Shown piece by piece: positions 1 through 10,345 of a stretch of 64,000 bases of DNA. Position 1 is the stretch's first letter. Every line of letters starts with the position of its first letter. The stretch is from Roseiarcus sp963709185 (lineage in GTDB: Bacteria; Pseudomonadota; Alphaproteobacteria; Rhizobiales; Beijerinckiaceae), in the NCBI GenBank assembly GCA_963709185.1, contig CAVPVQ010000028.1, positions 248,001-312,000 on the forward strand, written 5' to 3'. Made by a program: the position numbers and the translations under genes. The notes below the pieces were generated by a model. That model did not search any database. It had not been told where the DNA came from and saw only the letters and a list, made by a program, of their open reading frames with translations.

Positions 1-759
1 GCGTCCCCGGGCCTTCAAACTATCCAAGACCTGGGGATAAAAATAGTCCATCACCGAATCGTAGCCGTGCTGCGTGAAGTGGATGCCGTCGGCCGCGCGG
101 AACTGGATCACCTGATTGTTGGCGTTGGGCAGATACGGCTTGTATTCGTCGTCGCCGGGCCGCGAGGACCACGGTTTGGCGTAAGTGGCGAGCGGCGAGC
201 CGACTTTGGCCACCGCGTCGGCGAACAGCCGGTTCTTGTCCTTGGCGTCGGCGTCGACCGCCGGATCGAGCATCACCGGCAGGCCGAGCAGCATGATCGA
301 GGCTCCCCCCGCCGTCGCCGCGCGAAGCGCCGCTTCGGCGATCGCCTGGTACTGAGGGTCGAATTCCGGCGTCCCGTATTCGATCCTCGCTTTCAATTCG
401 TCGACGATCGCCTGGCGGTCGTTGATCCCGAACGAGCCGACGAACAAATCCGTTCCATCCTTGGCCATCGCGGCGATCTCCGTCGGCCAGTCGATCAGGT
501 CGCGCCGCGCCAGGCCGGCGCCGTTCTTGGTCTTGCGGATCAATTTCACCCTTTCGGCGAGGCATTTGTCTTTTCCAAGGCGCCGGAAGAAGGCGCCCCA
601 CAACCCGTCGGCCATCGAATCCCCGACGAAAGCGATGCGGACGGGGGCGGTCTCCGCCGCCCGCGCCATATCGGCGGGCGGCGCCAGCGACGCCGCGAGC
701 CCGAAACAAACCGCATAGACCACCCGCTTCGCCCATGACCCCGGCGACCCGTTGTTCAT
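1..759 (-). CDS. SGNH/GDSL-type hydrolase (DUF459-like), 3' end cut by window edge
   Basis: The minus-strand frame starting at ATG 759 gives 253 codons and runs off the window edge without a stop. After a signal-like hydrophobic segment (residues about 13-32) it shows the SGNH blocks: FVGDSMADG with the nucleophile Ser near residue 43, FGIND (block III), and DGIHFT near residue 224 carrying the Asp and His of the triad. This is the SGNH hydrolase fold, seen in periplasmic esterases and in acyl-transfer proteins of polysaccharide modification. The substrate cannot be read from sequence. Its ATG overlaps the probable TGA of the upstream SGNH gene, suggesting a translationally coupled pair. Confidence 0.72.
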   Translation of the reverse strand, partial: MNNGSPGSWAKRVVYAVCFGLAASLAPPADMARAAETAPVRIAFVGDSMADGLWGAFFRRLGKDKCLAERVKLIRKTKNGAGLARRDLIDWPTEIAAMAKDGTDLFVGSFGINDRQAIVDELKARIEYGTPEFDPQYQAIAEAALRAATAGGASIMLLGLPVMLDPAVDADAKDKNRLFADAVAKVGSPLATYAKPWSSRPGDDEYKPYLPNANNQVIQFRAADGIHFTQHGYDSVMDYFYPQVLDSLKARGR

Positions 760-1470
760 CCCCGCCCCCACCCGAATCCAGCTTCACGTCGCCCCCGGCG
801 CGGCCTCCGGTTTCGGGGCGGGCGCGGTGTGAGGCGGTTTCCTCTTTCGATGCCGCTTCGGGCTCGGCCGTTTCCTCTGATTGTCCTTCAGCGAAGCCGA
901 GCTTTTCATTGCCGGCGACGGTGACGAGGGAATCCCGCCGCTTCGGCCAGCCTTGCTGCCACATTAGCGTATAGCCGGCCATAGTGAAATGAACCCCCTC
1001 GCGGCCGCGCACCGAGGGATCATCGCAAAGCTGCGGAGAACGCATCGAGACATAGATGACGCCGGTGCCTTTCAGTTGCTCCTGCAAGAGCGGCGTCCAG
1101 TTCCCGAGAGTAGGTGTTCCAAGGCTTTTTCGACGCAGGGCGGTCCAAGCCAGACCAGCTTGATGTTGCGCGCCGCAGCGGCGGCGAGGATATCGCTGCA
1201 GCGGCTTTTTGACGTCGACCGCGCCGCCGACCGCGTCGTTGGTGCCGAGGCTCATGAAGGTGAGCGTGCCGGGCGGCAACTTGCTGATCTGCGCAAGGAT
1301 CGCCGGCCCGTGAATGGCGATGCTATTGCGCGCCAGCGGATATCACCGGACTTCGCAGCCCAGTTGACGCCGACGCCGAGGCTGTCGCCGATCACCGCAT
1401 ATTCAGCGAACGCGGCGGCGGGAAGCGCGCAGGCGAACGCGGCGCCAAATGCGAAACTGCGAAGCAACAT
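756..1470 (-). pseudogene. SGNH/GDSL hydrolase, interrupted by several frameshifts
   Basis: ATG 1470 opens a clear signal peptide (MLLRSFAFGAAFACALPAAAFA), followed by the SGNH nucleophile block VIGDSLGVGV. The frame then breaks near 1340. Homologous sequence continues in other frames: SLGTNDAVGG (block III), then LVWLGPPCVEKA, then GVHFTMAGY (block V with the His). At least three indels are needed, near 1340, 1195 and 1125, and a fourth is likely in the low-complexity tail, where a TGA overlaps the ATG of the next SGNH gene. All catalytic blocks survive, so the breaks may be sequencing errors rather than decay. It would be a secreted or periplasmic hydrolase. Confidence 0.6.
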
Positions 1471-1549
1471 GACCGCCGTCCAAAGAATTTGCGACAGGCT
1501 CTTGGTACAGTCTGTATGGTTAATGCCTCGCTAAGAGCCGCGGCGAGCT

Positions 1550-1801
1550 TCATCGCTCGCCAGCCCAGCCTTCCGCCGCCAGCCGGGCAATCTCCTCGAT
1601 CGACAGGGAGGCGCCGTTTTCCTGCCCGAAGAAATTGAAGATGTCGGAGATGTCGCCTTTCAGGCGCGCAGCGGCCAGCTCACGCCGGCCGTCGGAGAGC
1701 TTCTCGACAGTGATCCTGTCGCCGGACTGGACGCCGAGGTGTTTGAGCACATCCTCGCTAAGGGTGACTTTTCCCTTGCCGGTGATTTTGAGGATAGGCA
1801 T
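1550..1801 (-). CDS. AbrB/MazE/SpoVT-type DNA-binding protein (antitoxin-like)
   Basis: This 83-residue protein has an N-terminal swapped-hairpin AbrB domain, seen as ITGKGKVTLSEDVLKHLGV followed by GDRITVEKL. Its acidic C-terminal tail (SLSIEEIARLAAEGWAGE) is typical of antitoxins that bind a partner with the C-terminus. No toxin gene follows: an ATG overlaps the stop at 1553, but the frame it opens has no recognisable domain. It is divergent from the vapB-like gene at 1905 with about 100 bases between, so the intergenic region may hold operators for both. Whether it is an antitoxin or a plain regulator is open. Confidence 0.75.
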   Translation of the reverse strand: MPILKITGKGKVTLSEDVLKHLGVQSGDRITVEKLSDGRRELAAARLKGDISDIFNFFGQENGASLSIEEIARLAAEGWAGER

Positions 1802-1904
1802 GACGCAAGCTCAGATTGAATGGTTGGGGTGTAAGGCGCAAACGCCTCACCGCCAACCCCGAGCTTCGGTTCGTCGATCGCTGATTTGGTGTATGACTGT
1901 CTGA

Positions 1905-2168
1905 ATGAAATCTAGCGCGAGCGCTCCTGTGACGCTCAGTATTCGCGATAAAACGGCCGACAATTTGGTGCGCGCCCTCGCACAGAAAAAGCGAGTCGGC
2001 TTGACCGAAGCCGTCCGGCTCGCGGTGACCAACGAACTTGACCGGATGGCGCAGGAGTCGCCGCTGCGCGACAGAATCGCTGCGATCCGCCGAACCGTCA
2101 TCGAGCGAGGTCGCACCGGCGAGATCGCCGACAAGGCGTTCTTCGACGACCTCGCCGGGGACCTGTAA
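1905..2168 (+). CDS. vapB: VapB-family antitoxin (PSK-type transcription factor)
   Basis: An 87-residue protein with the VapB signature of the PF07704 type: LSIRDKTADNLVRALAQ, then LTEAVRLAVTNEL forming the ribbon-helix-helix-like DNA-binding part, and an acidic, aromatic C-terminus (KAFFDDLAGDL) of the kind that plugs a VapC PIN-domain active site. The gene immediately downstream should be vapC, but only a 37-codon fragment is there, so this is probably an orphan antitoxin. A strong intrinsic terminator follows at 2366-2400. Confidence 0.82.
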   Translation: MKSSASAPVTLSIRDKTADNLVRALAQKKRVGLTEAVRLAVTNELDRMAQESPLRDRIAAIRRTVIERGRTGEIADKAFFDDLAGDL

Positions 2169-2170
2169 GG

Positions 2171-2281
2171 CTCTCCGACGCATCGCCGATCATCGCGATG
2201 CTGCGCGACAGCGCCGAAGGCGATATTTTCGCCGACGGTCGGGATGCGGGGGATGCTGCGCGGATGACGGATTCTACCTGA
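2171..2281 (+). pseudogene. Remnant of a VapC PIN-domain toxin (N-terminal fragment)
   Basis: Two bases after the vapB stop, a frame reads LSDASPIIAMLRDSAEGD, which matches the first beta strand and helix of a VapC PIN domain, including the first catalytic Asp (DASPII). It continues to RMTDS and stops at TGA 2279-2281, where a complete VapC would run about 130 residues. No further PIN acidic motifs can be read before the terminator, so the toxin is truncated by deletion rather than by a simple indel. There is no start codon in the usual place. Confidence 0.6.
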
Positions 2282-2365
2282 CCGACATTTCCTCGGTTCT
2301 TGCACGACGCTGACCGCGCGACTGGCGCGTGTCGGACACTGCCATCACTCTTGCGGCGAGCGGTA

Positions 2366-2399
2366 GGGAGAGCCCGGCGCGCAGGCTCTCCCCTGTTTT

Positions 2400-2400
<1 letters not shown>
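2366..2400 (+). terminator. Intrinsic terminator downstream of vapB
   Basis: A perfect 9-bp GC-rich stem (GGGAGAGCC at 2366-2374 with GGCTCTCCC at 2384-2392) is followed by CTG and five Ts at 2396-2400. This is a classic rho-independent terminator for transcripts on the plus strand. The opposite direction has no T-run beyond the stem, so it is not obviously bidirectional for clpB, whose stop codon touches it. Confidence 0.8.
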
Positions 2401-5055
<2,655 letters not shown>

Positions 5056-5214
5056 GTCTCAACTCCCCTCGGCTCCCGCCAGAGCCCCGAAGCGACGCCG
5101 GCAGGACCAGAAACAATGGATTCGCCGCTGCAGGCGGCATGGTCCCTATTTAGGGGCGGCGCCGGAGGGCGGTAGGGGAGCGGCGCGGAATTTGCGACGA
5201 AAAAGTAGCGCTGG

Positions 5215-6179
5215 TCAGAATCGCTCGCCGACCATCTCCTCGCTCTTGGCCCACAGCGCCCTGGCGTGTTCCGGATCGAGGGCGTAGGGGCGCACGCCGG
5301 CGCGGAATTCGGCGTCCTCGACGACTTCGGCGACATGGCAATCCTCGCAATAGCGTCCGCCGACTTCGTCCGCCGAGGCGACGACGCCGGCCCAGACCGA
5401 GGTCGCCGCGCCCTGCGGGATGGATTTCCAGCGAAAGGCCTCCTCGCCCGCCGCCTGGCTTCGCGCGTTGAGCCGGTCGACCAGTTGCTGGATCGCTTCG
5501 GGCGTCATGTGGCGGCCAAGCTCGGTCTGGATGCCGCCGGGATGCACCGCCGTCGCCCGCACGCCTTGTCCCTTGTGCCGGCGGTCGAACTCGACGGCGA
5601 ACAGGATGTTGGCGGTCTTGGAACGGCCGTAGGCGCGCGAACTCGGTATAGGGCGTGCGCTCGAAATTCGGGTCGTCGAGGTCGACGTCGGAATAGCGGT
5701 GGCCCGCCGAGGAGAGATTGACCAGCCGCGCCCCGGGCTTCAGCAGCGAGGCGATGCGGTTGACCAGGACGAAATGGCCGAGGTGGTTGGTGCCGAACTG
5801 GGTTTCGAAGCCGTCGGCCGTCTGGCCCTTCGGGCAGGCCATGACGCCGGCGTTGGCGATGACGAGATCGAACGGCTTGCCGGCGGCGACCAGCGCGTCG
5901 GCGCAGGCGCGCACGCTGGCGAGCGAGGCGAGGTCGAGAGCAACGAGTTCCAGGCTCGCCGCCGTTCGCCGCGTCGGCGCGAACCTGCGCGGTCGCGGCC
6001 TTCGCCTTGTCGAGGTCGCGCGCCGCGCCGACCACCCGCGCGCCATGCGCCGCCAGGGCGCGGGCGGTCTCGACGCCGAGCCCCGCCGATACGCCGGTGA
6101 CCAGGATGCGCTTGCCGCTCAGGTTCACGCCGTCAAGCACCTCGTCCGTGGTGGACGTCGCTCCGAATGTTCGGGCCAT
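5215..6179 (-). CDS. Short-chain dehydrogenase/reductase (two frameshifts)
   Basis: An NAD(P)-dependent SDR resembling the retinol-dehydrogenase-like group, about 321 residues. ATG 6179 gives MARTFGATS, then the Rossmann motif VTGVSAGLG (residues about 29-37). Around 5960 the frame shifts; the next stretch carries IANAGVMA, TNHLGHFVL and the catalytic Ser in VNLSSAGHR. A second shift near 5640 restores YGRSK (catalytic Tyr and Lys) and the C-terminus ending EMVGERF. All SDR catalytic residues are present across the three segments. It is divergent from a TetR gene, with palindromic sites between them, which points to repression by that regulator. The substrate is unknown. Confidence 0.78.
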
Positions 6180-6277
6180 GATTTTCTCCGCCGATTGGGT
6201 TTGCTTCGGACCAGATCGGTCCAGGGTCCGTCCGCCCGCGGGCCGCCGCGGCATTTGCCAAAAGCGGGCGGGGCTCG

Positions 6278-6324
6278 TAAACGGAGGTGGTCTTCTGTTT
6301 ATATACGGAGGCTTTCTCCGTTTA
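6278..6324. promoter_or_regulatory. Two adjacent palindromic operator-like sites between SDR and tetR
   Basis: Site one (6278-6301) has arms TAAACGGAGG and CTTCTGTTTA, matching at eight of ten positions. Site two (6302-6324) has arms TATACGGAG and CTCCGTTTA, matching at eight of nine. The sites abut and share the half-site AACGGAG. TetR-family repressors bind palindromes of this size, and the sites sit in the divergent region just before the tetR start, so autoregulation plus control of the SDR gene is the natural reading. Confidence 0.6.
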
Positions 6325-6341
6325 TCAAGGGGGTGCAAATC

Positions 6342-6971
6342 GTGAGCGGCGAGGGCAGGAATCCGGCCCTTCGGACGACGGCGCGCGGAGCGGAGACCGC
6401 TGCGCCCGCCCGCAAGCCGCGCGCCGACGGGCAGCGCAACCGCGAGCGGCTGATGGCGACCGCGAAGGCGGCGTTCGCCGAAATTGGCGCCGACGTCAGC
6501 CTCGACGAAATCGCGCGCCGCGCCGGCCTCGGCATCGGCACCTTATACCGGCATTTTCCGACCCGCGATGCGATCGTCGAGGCGGTCTATCGCCGCGAGG
6601 TCGAGCAATTGGCCGGCGCCGCCAGGCGTCTTCTTGCGTCGCGGTCCGCCGGCGAGGCGCTCCACGAATGGATGCGGCTGTTCGTCGACTACGTCGCGAC
6701 CAAGAAGGTCATGGCCTCGGCGCTGGGCGCGATCGTCGGCGGCGCCGCCGAGCTCTACGCGTTCTCCGGCGCGCAGATCACCGGCGCGATGTCGCTGCTG
6801 GTCGATCGCGCCTGCGCCGCAGGCGACATTCGTCCGGGCGTCGACCCCAACGACCTCCTGCGCGCGCTGGTCGGCTTCACCTATGGAAACGCCAGCCCCG
6901 GCTGGCAGGCCAGCGCGCTGCGGCTGATCGACATCCTGATCGACGGGCTGCGGCCATCTCGGGCGGTGTGA
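6342..6971 (+). CDS. TetR/AcrR-family transcriptional regulator
   Basis: A 209-residue repressor. The N-terminal helix-turn-helix reads LMATAKAAFAEIGADVSLDEIARRAG, then GIGTLYRHFPTRDAIVEAV, the canonical TetR recognition region. The C-terminal ligand domain (SAGEALHEWMRLFVDYV onward) resembles regulators of the YcdC/SbtR C-terminal type. GTG 6342 was chosen because AAGGGGG lies eight bases upstream; another GTG at 6333 is too close to that site. It is divergent from the SDR gene and has two palindromes in its leader. The ligand is unknown. Confidence 0.85.
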   Translation: MSGEGRNPALRTTARGAETAAPARKPRADGQRNRERLMATAKAAFAEIGADVSLDEIARRAGLGIGTLYRHFPTRDAIVEAVYRREVEQLAGAARRLLASRSAGEALHEWMRLFVDYVATKKVMASALGAIVGGAAELYAFSGAQITGAMSLLVDRACAAGDIRPGVDPNDLLRALVGFTYGNASPGWQASALRLIDILIDGLRPSRAV

Positions 6972-7098
6972 TATTGATTTGCCGATATCGACGATGACGG
7001 CTCGCCATGTTACGCGCCCCCGGCGGGCTTAGACGCCGCCAGCTCGTGCTGTTTGTCGATGAGGCCATCGGACAGAAACTCGAACAGCGTTGAGACAC

Positions 7099-7689
7099 AT
7101 GATCCCGGAACTCGCAATCGGCTTTGCCTGGGCCGCGTGGCTCGCGTCATGGATCATCGCCGCGCGATGGTCGGACCGGACCGCCAATCAGCCCGCGCGG
7201 GGCGAACAGGCGCCTTATCGAGGCGCCACGGTGGTCGGCGCGATTCTTCTTTGCTTCGGGTCCAGCGGCGGGTCGGGCGGCTTTTTTCAAGGCCGCGACC
7301 GTCTCTGGGACGTGGATCAACCGATCGCGTGGATGCTCGTCGCCGTCGTCGCGCTCGGCCTGGCGTTCACCTGGTGGGCGCGCATCTATCTCGGCCGGCT
7401 GTGGTCGAGCTCGGTTACAAAGAAGGTCGACCATCGCATCGTCGACACCGGCCCCTATGCGATCGTGCGCCATCCCATCTATACCGGCCTGATCGTCGCG
7501 ATTTTTGCGACCGCGGCGCTGAGCGGCGCGCTGACGGCGATCGTCGGCGCCGTTCTGATGACCTTCGCCTTCTGGATCAAGGCGCGGCTCGAGGAGCGGT
7601 TCCTGCGCGAGCAACTGGGGGCGGAGGCCTATGACGCCTATCGCCGCCGCGTGCCGATGCTGCTGCCTTTCGGCCCGAAATCCGGCTGA
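7099..7689 (+). CDS. Isoprenylcysteine carboxyl methyltransferase (ICMT)-family membrane protein
   Basis: A 196-residue integral membrane protein with four to five hydrophobic segments (about residues 4-22, 45-60, 75-100 and 145-165). It has the diagnostic ICMT/phospholipid methyltransferase motif GPYAIVRHPIYTG near residue 125, which forms part of the S-adenosylmethionine site, and the C-terminal RLEERFL and Y-x-x-Y-R-R-R-V pattern. Bacterial members methylate lipids or small isoprenoid-like acceptors; the substrate is not predictable. ATG 7099 is preferred, although an in-frame TTG at 7090 adds three residues. Confidence 0.8.
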   Translation: MIPELAIGFAWAAWLASWIIAARWSDRTANQPARGEQAPYRGATVVGAILLCFGSSGGSGGFFQGRDRLWDVDQPIAWMLVAVVALGLAFTWWARIYLGRLWSSSVTKKVDHRIVDTGPYAIVRHPIYTGLIVAIFATAALSGALTAIVGAVLMTFAFWIKARLEERFLREQLGAEAYDAYRRRVPMLLPFGPKSG

Positions 7690-7733
7690 CTGCGCCCCGC
7701 CGGGCGACGCCTCATCAGACCTTTCGGCAGGCG

Positions 7734-8765
7734 CTACCCCAGCCGCGGCCAGGTGTCGCTGAGCCGGTAGCCGGCCGGCCACGGATCGGCGGGATCGAGC
7801 ATGTGCTGGTGCGTGCCGGTGATCCAGGCGCGCCCCGAGATGACCGGCCGGATCGCCGGCCGCCCCCCGACCGCCGCCTCGGCGGCGATCCGGCAATCGA
7901 ACTCAGACCCGATGATCGAACGCGCGCGATAGCGGTCGCCGACCCTCATTCGGCCCCGCGCGTGCAGCGTCGCCATCCGCGCCGAGCAGCCCGTGCCGGT
8001 CGGCGAGCGGTCGATCTTGCCGGGCCGCACCACGACCGCGTTGGGGCCGGCGAGGACGCCGTCCTCCTCGACCAGCGGGCCGGCGAACTGGCAGAACGAG
8101 ACATGATTCCATTCCGGGTTTTCGGGATGGACGAAGCCCAGTTGCTCGTTGGCCGCCGCGGTGATCTTCATGCCGGCCTCGGCGAGGTCGCGCGCCTCGT
8201 CGGGCCGGATCGCAAAGCCCAGAGCCGCCGCGTCGACGATGACGAAACTGTCGCCGCCATAGGCGATGTCGACTTTGAGCGCGCCGAGGCCCTTCACGTC
8301 CAGCGGCGCGCCGAGCCGGTCGGCGAACGAGGGGACGTTGCGCACGCTGATCCGCTCGGCCTTGCCGTCCCGGCATTCCGCGACCACGTCGATCAGACCG
8401 CCCGGCGCCTCCAGCGTCAGCCGCGTCTCGGGCTCCTGCATCGCAACAATGCCGCTGTCGAGCAGCACGGTCGCGACGCAGATGGCGTTGGAGCCGGACA
8501 TCGGCGGCGTGTCCTCGGGCTCCATGACGATGAAGCCCGCGCAGGCGCCGGGAAGTTTGGGCGGCACCAGCAGGTTGACATGCCGGAACACGCCGCCGCG
8601 CGGCTCGTTGAGCAGGAAGTCGCGCAAAGCCTTGTCCCGCGCGATGAAGCGCGACTGCTCCCACAGCGTTTCGCCCGGCGGCGGCGCCACCCCGCCGACG
8701 ATGACATCGCCGACCTCGCCCTCGGCGTGGCAGGAGACGACGTGGATGATTCTGGCGGACCGCAT
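7734..8765 (-). CDS. Proline racemase superfamily protein (hydroxyproline epimerase/dehydratase type)
   Basis: A 343-residue member of the proline racemase superfamily, cytosolic and cofactor-free. The first catalytic loop reads PPMSGSNAICVA, with Ser where true proline racemases have Cys. The second reads SPTGTGCSARMA with Cys. The Ser/Cys pairing is known in members that act on 4-hydroxyproline or trans-3-hydroxyproline rather than on proline. Further family blocks are HVVSCHAEGEVGDVIVGG at the N-terminus and HPENPEWNHVS. No hydroxyproline catabolism genes lie nearby, so the physiological role is inferred only from the family. Confidence 0.85.
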   Translation of the reverse strand: MRSARIIHVVSCHAEGEVGDVIVGGVAPPPGETLWEQSRFIARDKALRDFLLNEPRGGVFRHVNLLVPPKLPGACAGFIVMEPEDTPPMSGSNAICVATVLLDSGIVAMQEPETRLTLEAPGGLIDVVAECRDGKAERISVRNVPSFADRLGAPLDVKGLGALKVDIAYGGDSFVIVDAAALGFAIRPDEARDLAEAGMKITAAANEQLGFVHPENPEWNHVSFCQFAGPLVEEDGVLAGPNAVVVRPGKIDRSPTGTGCSARMATLHARGRMRVGDRYRARSIIGSEFDCRIAAEAAVGGRPAIRPVISGRAWITGTHQHMLDPADPWPAGYRLSDTWPRLG

Positions 8766-8929
8766 GGCGGGGCTCCCAGGGGATCAAGCTGGGCTAGGCT
8801 ACGGCGCGCCCGGCGCGACGTCACCCCTGGATTGTGAAGACCGCTCTTTTCTCTCGCCCGCGTTGGGCTTACATAGCGGCGCAACCCAATTCCAACCCCT
8901 CATGCGCCCTGACGGCGCGGGAGCCATTG

Positions 8930-10337
8930 ATGCCCAAGGCGCGCACGCTCTACGACAAAATCTGGGACGACCATGTCATCGAGACGCGATCCGAAGGCAC
9001 GACGCTGCTCTATATCGACCGCCATCTCGTCCATGAGGTGACGAGCCCGCAGGCGTTCGAGGGCCTGCGGCTCGCCGGCCGCAGGGTGCGCGCGCCGGAA
9101 AAGACGCTGGCGGTGGTCGACCACAACATCCAGACCACCGACCGCTCGGGCGGCATCGAGGACCCCGAAAGCCGCCTCCAGGTCGAGCAGATGGCGGCCA
9201 ACGCCCGCGAATTCGGCATTGAATATTATGACGAATTCGATGCGCGCCAGGGCGTCGTCCACATCATCGGGCCCGAGCAGGGCTTCACCCTGCCGGGGAC
9301 GACGATCGTCTGCGGCGACAGCCACACTTCGACGCATGGCGCGTTTGGCGCGCTCGCCCATGGCATCGGCACGTCGGAGGTCGAGCATGTGCTCGCCACC
9401 CAGACGCTGATCCAGACCAAGGCCAGGAACATGCGCGTGACCGTCGACGGCGTGCTTGGCGACGGCGTCACGTCCAAGGACATCATTCTTTCGATCATCG
9501 GCGAGATCGGCACGGCGGGCGGCACCGGCCATGTCATCGAATATGCCGGCGAGGCGATTCGCGCGTTGTCGATGGAAGGGCGGATGACCGTCTGCAACAT
9601 GTCGATCGAGGGCGGCGCGCGCGCCGGCATGGTGGCGCCGGACGAAAAGACTTTCGCCTATCTCAAGGGCCGGCCCAAGTCGCCGAAGGGGGCGCTGTGG
9701 GACCAGGCGGTCGCCTATTGGTCGCAGCTTGCGCACCGACGAGGGCGCGCATTTCGATCACGAGGTGCGCCTCGACGCCTCGCGCCTGCCGCCGATCGTC
9801 TCCTGGGGCACCAGTCCGCAGGACGTCGTTTCGATCGCCGGCGCGGTGCCGCATGTCGAAGACGGCAAGACCGAGCACAAACGCGCCTCGATCAAGCGGT
9901 CGCTCGACTATATGGGCCTCAGCGGCGGCGAGAAGATCACCGACATTGCGATCGACCGGGTGTTCCTGGGGTCCTGCACCAACGGCCGGATCGAGGACTT
10001 GCGCGCGGCGGCCAAAATCGTCGAGGGGCGGCGGGTCGCCGACCGCGTCAAGGCGATGGTCGTGCCGGGCTCCGGCCTCGTGAAGGTCCAGGCCGAGCAG
10101 GAGGGGCTCGACGCGATCTTCAAGGCGGCGGGCTTCGAATGGCGCGAACCGGGCTGTTCGATGTGCCTGGCCATGAACCCGGACAAGCTCGCGCCCGGCG
10201 AGCGCTGCGCCTCGACGTCGAACCGCAATTTCGAGGGCCGCCAGGGCCACAAGGGGCGCACCCATCTGGTGTCGCCGGCGATGGCGGCGGCGGCGGCGAT
10301 CGCCGGGCGGTTCGTGGATATCCGGAAATGGCGGTAG
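8930..10337 (+). CDS. leuC: 3-isopropylmalate dehydratase large subunit LeuC (one frameshift)
   Basis: LeuC is the [4Fe-4S] subunit that, with LeuD, isomerises 2- to 3-isopropylmalate in leucine synthesis. ATG 8930 follows GGGAG and gives MPKARTLYDKIWDDHV. DSHTSTHGAFGALAHGIGTSEVEHV is intact and the cluster cysteines lie in LGSCTNGR and CSMCLAMNPD. The frame breaks at about 9729, where CAGCTTGCGCACC should read CAG-CTG-CGC-ACC, so one extra base splits YWSQL from RTDEGAHFDHEV. With it removed the protein has 469 residues, the usual length. Because of this break an 899-residue open frame seems to join leuC to the next gene; that fusion is false. Confidence 0.92.
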
Positions 10338-10345
10338 TCCGATCG

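Noticed and set aside
1470..1553. A possible toxin gene starting at ATG 1553, overlapping the AbrB-like stop
   Set aside because: The frame (MKLAAALSEALTIQ...) runs into the SGNH signal peptide region in a different frame and matches no toxin fold; indel errors nearby make it unreadable.
5056..5214. A sigma-32 heat-shock promoter before clpB
   Set aside because: A CCCCTAAATA-like -10 can be seen on the minus strand, but there is no CTTGAA-type -35 at a suitable distance.
7010..7095. A short minus-strand frame ending TAA that reads like a protein C-terminus (FEFLSDGLIDKQHELAA)
   Set aside because: Possibly a fossil of a lost gene, but 28 codons without a known motif are not enough to call.
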